From: Actinomyces oris | GTDB lineage: Bacteria > Actinomycetota > Actinomycetes > Actinomycetales > Actinomycetaceae | Direction: 5' to 3' | Assembly (NCBI RefSeq): GCF_001929375.1 | Contig: NZ_MSGO01000001.1 | Span: 22,467 to 86,466 of the forward strand | DNA: 64,000 bases | Part shown: one piece after another, positions 58,441 through 64,000 of the stretch | Position numbering within the stretch: the stretch's first letter is position 1 | How the letters are laid out: every line of letters begins with the position of its first letter | Made by a program: the position numbers and the translations under genes | The notes under the pieces: model-generated | Database searches by the model: none | Told to the model about the DNA's origin: nothing | What the model saw: the letters and a program-made list of their open reading frames with translations, nothing else

Positions 58441-59832
58441 ATGCGCAAGGTCCAGACCGCTGCCCTGACAGCGGCGAGCCTGCTGGTTTTCGGCGGCTAC
58501 TACAGCCTGGGCGATGCTCTCGACCTGCTGCCCGGCCCGGTGACGGTAGCCTACGCCGACGTCGCCCCCCGGCCCTTCCCGACGCCGGTCGGCCCCAGCG
58601 TCAAGACCGCCGCCCCCTCCGGCCTGGATCAGGGGGCTCCCGCGCCCTCCAAGAACGCCCTGAGCGGCTACGCCCAGGGCGTGGCCTCCGACGCCGCCCT
58701 GACCGGGGGGAACGTGACGGCCTCCGTCATCGACGTCGCCACCGGCGAGGAGCTGCTGGACCGCTCGGCCGCCACCGGGGTGACGCCGGCCTCCACCAAC
58801 AAGGTGCTCACCGCCTGGGCCGCCCTGTCCTCCATGGGGCCGGGGCACACCCTTCAGACCAAGGCCGTCCTGGAGGGGCAGACCCTCACCCTCGTGGGCG
58901 GCGGTGACGTGCTGCTGGCCGAGAACGAGGGCGACCCGAGCGCCACGGCCGGCCACGCGGGCCTGGGCGACCTCGCCCGCGCCACCGCTGAGAAGCTCAA
59001 GTCCCAGGGGACGACGTCGGTCACCCTGCACCTGGACGACACCCTGTTCACCGGCGCCCAGTGGAACGAGAAGTGGGAGGCCGGCAACGAGCAGTACGTG
59101 GCCAAGATCCAGCCGATCATGGTGGATGTCTCGGCCACCCAGAACCAGGGCTACCCGGAGGACCCGGCCATGGGGGCCGCCCAGGCCTTCGCCAAGCACC
59201 TGAGCGAGGCCGGCATCACGGTCGACGGCGAGCCGACGCGCGCCGCAGCCTCCGGCGGGGCCCGGGAGGTGGCCTCGGTCTCCTCCGCCCCACTGTCCGA
59301 CATCCTCGCCCTGTCGCTGAAGACCTCCGACAACACGATGACCGAGGTCGAGGGGCGGCTCGTGGCCGCGCACGCCAAGGAGACCACCGACTTCGCCGGG
59401 GCCTCCAAGGCCGTGCTCGCCCAGCTGGGCAAGGACGGCTTCGACACCTCCGGGGCGACGCTCCTGGACTCCTCGGGGCTGGCCAAGGGCAACAAGGTCC
59501 CCGCCAGGCTCCTGGCCCAGATCCTCGCCAAGGCCGCCGGAGGCCAGGGCGGCTCGGCCGGACGCACCCTCATCGCCGATCTGCCCGTCGCCGCCCTGGA
59601 CGGGACCCTGGACCACCGCCTGCACGACACCGCCGCCGCCGGGACGGTGCGCGCCAAGACCGGCTCACTGGAGCAGACCTCCGCCCTGGCCGGGGTCGTC
59701 ACCACCGCCGACGGGCGCCAGCTGGCCTTCGCGGTCCTGACCAACGGCTTCCCCGCCAACGGCGGCGGGGCGGCCGCGGCCGCAATCGACAACCACTTCG
59801 TGGCGCCCCTGGCCTCCTGCGGCTGCTCGTGA
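58441..59832 (+). CDS. dacB: D-alanyl-D-alanine carboxypeptidase / PBP4 (class C)
   Basis: The 463-residue penicillin-binding protein has an N-terminal signal or membrane helix, the SxxK motif STNK near residue 118, SDN near residue 296 and KTG near residue 407, the three active-site motifs of the peptidase S13 family. It trims or cleaves peptidoglycan cross-links outside the membrane. The ATG has GGAGG a few bases upstream. It is followed by the DUF2342 zinc protein and hpt, the usual order in actinobacteria. Confidence 0.93.
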   Translation: MRKVQTAALTAASLLVFGGYYSLGDALDLLPGPVTVAYADVAPRPFPTPVGPSVKTAAPSGLDQGAPAPSKNALSGYAQGVASDAALTGGNVTASVIDVATGEELLDRSAATGVTPASTNKVLTAWAALSSMGPGHTLQTKAVLEGQTLTLVGGGDVLLAENEGDPSATAGHAGLGDLARATAEKLKSQGTTSVTLHLDDTLFTGAQWNEKWEAGNEQYVAKIQPIMVDVSATQNQGYPEDPAMGAAQAFAKHLSEAGITVDGEPTRAAASGGAREVASVSSAPLSDILALSLKTSDNTMTEVEGRLVAAHAKETTDFAGASKAVLAQLGKDGFDTSGATLLDSSGLAKGNKVPARLLAQILAKAAGGQGGSAGRTLIADLPVAALDGTLDHRLHDTAAAGTVRAKTGSLEQTSALAGVVTTADGRQLAFAVLTNGFPANGGGAAAAAIDNHFVAPLASCGCS

Positions 59833-59913
59833 GGGGCGCGGCGGCGTGTGCGGCGCAGCGGCGAAGGGCAGGGGCTCGGGCAGCCCGGTGAACTCGGCGA
59901 GAAAGGTGTCACG

Positions 59914-61122
59914 GTGACGACCCAGGGCACAGCGGCGGGACTCGTCGACTGGCGGACGGTGGAGCGCCTGAGCGCGCTCATCCCGGCGGGCCCCAGCGCC
60001 TCGCGCTCGGCGCGCGCCAGCTCGGTGGCGGTCCTGCGCCGCTCCGCCCAGGAGGCGCCGGCCTGGGTCGCCAGGATCACCGGCCTGAACCGGGCGGCCC
60101 AGCAGGTCGCCGAGTCCACGCGCGTGAGCGTCGTCGACCGGGCCGGGCTCGTACGCGCCTCCACCCGGGCGCTGCGCGGCCTCATGGAGCAGGTGCCCGC
60201 CCCACGGGCCTCGGAGACGATCCAGCTCGTCGGGGCCGCCGAGGTCGCTGGGGCGATGAGTCTGCTCGCCACCCGGCTCCTGGGGCAGGTGGTGCCCGCG
60301 GCCCCGAGCAGACCCCACGGCCACGGGACCGGTACCGCTGACCCCGCAGGCGAGGGGGCCGACGCCGTGGCGCCCGCCACCGCGCCGGCCCGTGACGTGA
60401 CGACAGACACAGGCTGGGATGGGGCGGCGTCGCCGCACCTCCTGCTCGTGGCCCCCAACGTGCTGGCGGTGCGCCGCCAGATGGACCTGGACATGCTCGA
60501 CCTGCCCGCCTGGGTCTGCCTGCACGAGATGACCCACGCCGTCCAGCTTGCCGCCGCGCCCTGGCTCGGCCCCTACCTGTCGGACTCCATGCGCACGGTG
60601 ATCGGCGCCGTCGTCGAGGCCGTGTACGGGGGCGCCGACGGTGCCGGGGGCGCCAGTCCGCGAGGGCGAGGGAGTCGGCCGCGGCGAGGCCGGGCGGTGC
60701 GCCTTGCGGCGCGCGCCGGCCGAGGGCGGGTGCTCGAGGGTCTGATGAACGTCACGGATCGCGCCGAGGTCGCCTTCCTGGCGGCCGCGCTGACCTTCCT
60801 GGAGGGGCACGCCGAGGTGGTCCTCGATGACGTGCACCCCAACCGGATGCCCTCGGTCCACCGGCTTCGGGCCGTGCTCTCGCGCAGCCGCGCGGCCGAC
60901 GGCGGCATCGGCCCCGGCCCCGGCCTGGGCTCGCTCCTGCTGCACCGGCTCATGGGCCTGGAGGCCAAGGAGGCCCAGTACGCCGACGGCGCCGCCTTCG
61001 TGCGCAGCGTCGTGACCCGTGTCGGGCACGAGGGGCTCAACGCCGTGTGGACTGATCCCGAGCTGCTGCCCACGCCGGCTGAGCTTGCCCGCCCCGACGT
61101 GTGGGTGCGTCGCGTCAGCTGA
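59914..61122 (+). CDS. Zinc-dependent metalloprotease-like protein (DUF2342)
   Basis: The 402-residue protein carries WVCLHEMTHAVQLAAAPWL near residue 205, where HEMTH is an HExxH zinc site, and EGHAEVVLDDV near residue 298, which can supply the third ligand. The N-terminal segment (LVDWRTVERLSALIP) is conserved in the family. Two low-complexity insertions (about residues 130-170 and 240-270) separate the conserved blocks. The substrate is unknown. GTG at 59914 follows GAGAAAGG. Confidence 0.85.
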   Translation: MTTQGTAAGLVDWRTVERLSALIPAGPSASRSARASSVAVLRRSAQEAPAWVARITGLNRAAQQVAESTRVSVVDRAGLVRASTRALRGLMEQVPAPRASETIQLVGAAEVAGAMSLLATRLLGQVVPAAPSRPHGHGTGTADPAGEGADAVAPATAPARDVTTDTGWDGAASPHLLLVAPNVLAVRRQMDLDMLDLPAWVCLHEMTHAVQLAAAPWLGPYLSDSMRTVIGAVVEAVYGGADGAGGASPRGRGSRPRRGRAVRLAARAGRGRVLEGLMNVTDRAEVAFLAAALTFLEGHAEVVLDDVHPNRMPSVHRLRAVLSRSRAADGGIGPGPGLGSLLLHRLMGLEAKEAQYADGAAFVRSVVTRVGHEGLNAVWTDPELLPTPAELARPDVWVRRVS

Positions 61123-61235
61123 AGTGCCAGGCCGCGGCCCGGTGTGGCAGGCTTATGGCGTCGGCGCGGACCGGTGGCCTCCCCGGCCCCGGTGAGCCCG
61201 CGCAGCCATGACGACGCATGAGGAAGGCAGGGCGT

Positions 61236-61790
61236 ATGGACGCCACGGACATGGGATCGGACCTTCAGCAGGTTCTCATCACCGAGGAGCAGATCGGGCA
61301 GCGCCTCGATGAGATGGCCGCGCAGATCGACGCGGACTACGCCGGTCGCGACCCTCTGCTCGTGGGCGTGCTCAAGGGGGCCGTCTACGTCATGGCGGAC
61401 TTGTCACGCCGGCTGCACATGAGCGCCCCGATGGACTGGATGGCGGTGTCCTCCTACGGCTCGGGCACCAAGTCCTCCGGCGTGGTGCGCATCCTCAAGG
61501 ACCTGGACACCGACGTCACCGACCGCCACATCCTCATCATTGAGGACGTCATCGACTCCGGGCTGACCCTGTCCTGGCTGCTGGGCAACCTGTCCTCCCG
61601 CGGCGCGGCCTCGGTGGAGATCGCCACGCTGCTGCGCAAGCCCGACGCCGCCAAGGTCGAGGTGGATGTCAAGTACGTCGGCTTCGATATTCCTACGGAG
61701 TTCGTCGTCGGCTACGGGCTGGACTACGCCGAGCGGTACCGCAACCTGCCGTTCATCGGTACGCTGCGCCCTGAGGTCTACGGGGGTTGA
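61236..61790 (+). CDS. hpt: Hypoxanthine phosphoribosyltransferase
   Basis: The 184-residue purine salvage enzyme converts hypoxanthine or guanine with PRPP into IMP or GMP. The PRPP loop is [15 protein letters not shown] near residue 95, with [16 protein letters not shown] and [11 protein letters not shown], and the C-terminal [20 protein letters not shown]. The ATG at 61236 was preferred because AGGAAGG precedes it; ATG at 61218 is possible. tilS, which often precedes hpt in this cluster, is absent. Confidence 0.95.
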   Translation: MDATDMGSDLQQVLITEEQIGQRLDEMAAQIDADYAGRDPLLVGVLKGAVYVMADLSRRLHMSAPMDWMAVSSYGSGTKSSGVVRILKDLDTDVTDRHILIIEDVIDSGLTLSWLLGNLSSRGAASVEIATLLRKPDAAKVEVDVKYVGFDIPTEFVVGYGLDYAERYRNLPFIGTLRPEVYGG

Positions 61791-62010
61791 CTGATCCAGG
61801 TCAACCTTGACGCTACCTGAGGGAAAGACGGAAAAATAACGGGATGTGGCGCCTGAGTGCCGTCGCCGGGCGGCGGTCAAGGGGCCCGCGAACTGCGATG
61901 TGCCCCCTTTTCAAGGTGGGCGGAGTCGCGTACGTTACGTTAGGATAACAAGTGCAGGTCGCCGGTGGATGCCCCTCCCGGCGGGTGACGTGGAAGGACT
62001 ATTGGTAACA

Positions 62011-63321
62011 GTGAAGAAGACTGTGCGTCGACGCGCTCCGAGGCTGGTTGGTCTCGCCGGTGCGGTGGTGCTGTCGTCCTCGCTGAGCATCCCCATGATG
62101 GCTCCGGTGTCCGCGGAGCCGACCTCCGGCAACACGTTTAATACGGTTGCTGAGATGGCGCAGGTCAGTGGTGCTTCGGGCACTCTGACCACCCTCGGTG
62201 ACGAGGCGCCCGGTGATGGTGGCGGCCTGACCTACAACGTGGAGGGCGTCAGTCCCGGGGGCGCGTTGGGCGCCGTCTCGGTCATGCTGGCTGATGGCCA
62301 GTGGGCCGTGCCGCAGGGGCTCCCCGCCTCTCCGGCCGCCGGCCCGGATGGCGCCGCCGCCAACGACGTGGTGGCCCGGACCCAGTCCTTCGTCAACGCC
62401 GGAGGGTCCTTGGTGTCGGATGCGTCGCGTCCTACGCCGCTGTCGGGGGCGAATGCGCGTGCCAGTGGCCCCGCCCCGTACGCGATCACGTCCTCGGCCC
62501 TGGTAGGCATGGTGCTCTCCGGCTGGGACTACTCGCACACCACGTATGCGGCGGACCAGAACACCCAGGTCGGCTACCGGGCCGACGTCGGGCAGGACCT
62601 TTCCGGGAGCTGGAAGCCGGACGACCTGGCCGGCTGGTTCCACTCCCAGGGGCGTCTGTGGCTGAACACGGACGGCTCGATCAGCCCCGGGGACATTGTC
62701 TTCTTCTCCAACCCCCTGTCCGGGGGGCAGGGTGGTTCCGGCTCGGCTCCCGCCCAGTCCACGGTGTTCGGGAACGTCTACGACGTCGGCATCTATGTCG
62801 GCAACAACCAGGTTGTGCGGGCCTCGACCGGCACCGCCCAGGCGCAGACCCTGGATGCGCAGATGATGGCTGAGGTGGCTTTGGTGGCGCGCCCGCAGTG
62901 GTCCGCTCCTGCTGGTGGCGCGGCCGCGCCTGCGGATCAGCAGCGCGCCGGTGGCGGTGCGGGCGCAGGTGGCGGTGCGACGCCGGCCCCGGCGGCCTCG
63001 GCGTCGGCCTCGTCCCAGGCGAGGGCTCAGCAGGGCCCGGCTGCGGGGGCCCCGTCCTCCAATGGCGGCTCGGTGCCGGATGGCGCGAGCGCCGGCTCGC
63101 AGTCCTCGGGTGGGGCCGGGGGCGGCGACCGCAACGAGGTCGTGGTGGGTGCTGGTAGCAGCCAGGACGCGAAGGGGCGCACGAGCGCCGCTGAGCGGCC
63201 TTCCGCCCAGAGTGTTCGGGAGCGGTGGTTGCCGGTGACGGGTGTGGCGATCGGTGTGCTGTCCGTGGCGGCGATCCTGCTGTCCGGCGGCCTCGTCATC
63301 CTGCGTCTGCGCCGCGTCTGA
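62011..63321 (+). CDS. LPXTG-anchored surface protein with degenerate NlpC/P60-like domain
   Basis: The protein of about 436 residues has a signal peptide (cleavage near PVSA-EPTS), a domain at residues 150-300, a Gly/Ala/Ser-rich linker and a sorting signal, LPVTG plus hydrophobic helix plus RLRRV. The domain keeps the NlpC/P60 framework (SPGDIVFFSNP and YDVGIYVGNNQVVRAST), but Ser stands where the catalytic Cys is expected (AITSSALVGMVLSG) and Asp where the His is expected (YDVGIY). It is therefore probably a non-catalytic wall-binding or adhesive protein. The start is GTG at 62011; TTG at 62002 is possible. Confidence 0.78.
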   Translation: MKKTVRRRAPRLVGLAGAVVLSSSLSIPMMAPVSAEPTSGNTFNTVAEMAQVSGASGTLTTLGDEAPGDGGGLTYNVEGVSPGGALGAVSVMLADGQWAVPQGLPASPAAGPDGAAANDVVARTQSFVNAGGSLVSDASRPTPLSGANARASGPAPYAITSSALVGMVLSGWDYSHTTYAADQNTQVGYRADVGQDLSGSWKPDDLAGWFHSQGRLWLNTDGSISPGDIVFFSNPLSGGQGGSGSAPAQSTVFGNVYDVGIYVGNNQVVRASTGTAQAQTLDAQMMAEVALVARPQWSAPAGGAAAPADQQRAGGGAGAGGGATPAPAASASASSQARAQQGPAAGAPSSNGGSVPDGASAGSQSSGGAGGGDRNEVVVGAGSSQDAKGRTSAAERPSAQSVRERWLPVTGVAIGVLSVAAILLSGGLVILRLRRV

Positions 63322-63419
63322 AGCGGGGGCGGCGCGCGGGGCGGCTTGGGCCGCCGCCCGGCCGCCTGGTCGCATGACTGCCTGCCCGCTCGTGGGCGGG
63401 CGAGGAATGAGCGGCGAGT

Positions 63420-63455
63420 GGGCGGTCGTCGAGTTTCTCGGGGCCGCCCGTTTTT
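63420..63455 (+). terminator. Rho-independent terminator
   Basis: GGGCGG and CCGCCC pair around an 18-base loop and are followed by GTTTTT, about 100 bases after the LPXTG gene. A smaller hairpin (GCCCGC/GCGGGC) lies just upstream at 63384-63401. The 240 bases from here to the CRISPR array show no recognisable gene. Confidence 0.65.
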
Positions 63456-63693
63456 GTCTGCGTCTGCTTGGCCGGCTCCTGCGGTAGAGGCGTTTTGGCT
63501 GCGTGACGTTTCCTGGAATCTTGCGAGCTCACCTGGCACGAATCCACCTGGGGTGGAGGTCTTGGTTGCCGTCGAGGAGGACGGCGCCCGTGGTGGCGGG
63601 GTGGTTCGGGGCGACTCGGAGGTCCTGTTCAAGGGACTGGCGGTCGGACGACCGTTTTCCGGCGCTGTTGGCAGCTGCCGCACGGCAAGCCCC

Positions 63694-64000
63694 GTGAATA
63701 GGCGCTTCTGGTGCTGAGGGCTTTCTGACAGAACCCCGACGCGACGGCAACGTCGCCTTGTACTCCGTCTTAATGCACCTTCTGGTGCTGGGTGCTTTCT
63801 GACTTTGAAAGGAACCCTCATGACTGAGACCACCGACAGTCTTAATGCACCTTCTGGTGCTGGGTGCTTTCTGACGGGAGTGCGCTGAAGCTTTCCTCAG
63901 TGAGGACTGAAGTCTTAATGCACCTTCTGGTGCTGGGTGCTTTCTGACACAGCATCATCCAGTCGTTCACACAGGTATGGAGCATGTCTTAATGCACCTT
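63694..64000. CRISPR. CRISPR array (start; continues past the window)
   Basis: Three complete identical 37-base repeats lie at 63767-63803, 63839-63875 and 63912-63948, with a fourth truncated by the window end at 63986. Each starts GTCTTAATGCACC and ends GGGTGCTTTCTGAC and contains the hairpin GCACC-TTCT-GGTGC. A degenerate repeat at 63694-63729 shares only the last 25 or so bases. Spacers are 37, 35, 36 and 37 bases. The degenerate end suggests this is the distal (trailer) end, with the leader and cas genes to the right, outside the window. The subtype cannot be fixed without cas genes. Confidence 0.95.

Noticed and set aside
63456..63693. Search for a cas gene fragment or leader directly left of the CRISPR array
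   Set aside because: Frames here are short and show no Cas motif, and the region is not AT-rich as a leader would be; the degenerate repeat indicates the trailer side.

Overview
The window is high-GC actinobacterial chromosome, and its gene content points to an oral Actinomyces. Supporting genes include a GH33 sialidase with a cell-wall sorting signal, an LPXTG-anchored NlpC/P60-like surface protein, DUF3073, Holin-X/DUF3618 membrane proteins, a DUF2342 zinc protein next to hpt, and many GTG or leaderless starts. The genus is inferred from gene content and composition; no database search was run.

Layout. 1-9,460: end of a fructose PTS permease, a sterol-carrier-like protein, an RNB ribonuclease, purF-purM, DUF3073 and a three-gene Holin-X/DUF3618 operon, separated by long spacers full of palindromic repeats. 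9,900-17,360: two ABC systems, one a heterodimeric exporter with a degenerate nucleotide site, the other a MacB/LolD-like ATPase plus FtsX-type permease. 17,650-22,560: a 999-residue acidic repeat membrane protein, a GH3 lipoprotein and a zincin. 22,729-23,033: tRNA-Glu, tRNA-Asp and tRNA-Phe. 23,100-30,000: PadR with its membrane partner, MscS, MsrB, a nuclease/phosphatase-fold protein, an AEC transporter and a PfkB kinase. 30,200-34,230: xseB and xseA separated by mobile debris, then ispH. 34,350-40,980: amino acid permease, GlsB, rmuC, an esterase-fold membrane protein and ychF.

41,000-49,900 is an accessory island. It holds a low-GC Abi/HEPN protein, a broken MNT antitoxin beside an intact HepT, an intact ribbon-helix-helix antitoxin with its toxin partner, a decayed paralogue of that antitoxin, HipB with a HipA stump, an orphan Phd/YefM antitoxin and an intact HigBA pair. 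A Na+/H+ antiporter and an EcsC-like protein lie among them. Small inverted-repeat elements have inserted into several of these genes. 49,900-63,300 returns to core functions: sialidase, metX-metY, an NlpC/P60 hydrolase, ppa, dacB, the DUF2342 protein, hpt and the LPXTG protein. A CRISPR array starts at 63,694 and runs off the right edge.

The most distinctive content is a set of non-coding element families. Family D (79 bp, three copies) has a 3-bp target duplication at every copy. Family C (120 bp, 20-bp terminal inverted repeats) has one copy split by a D element. Family B (121-132 bp) resembles C in its ends. A superfamily of palindromic intergenic repeats (A, E, F; 68-108 bp) shares a GG(A/T)CG(C/T)AC core. 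No transposase gene is visible in the window.
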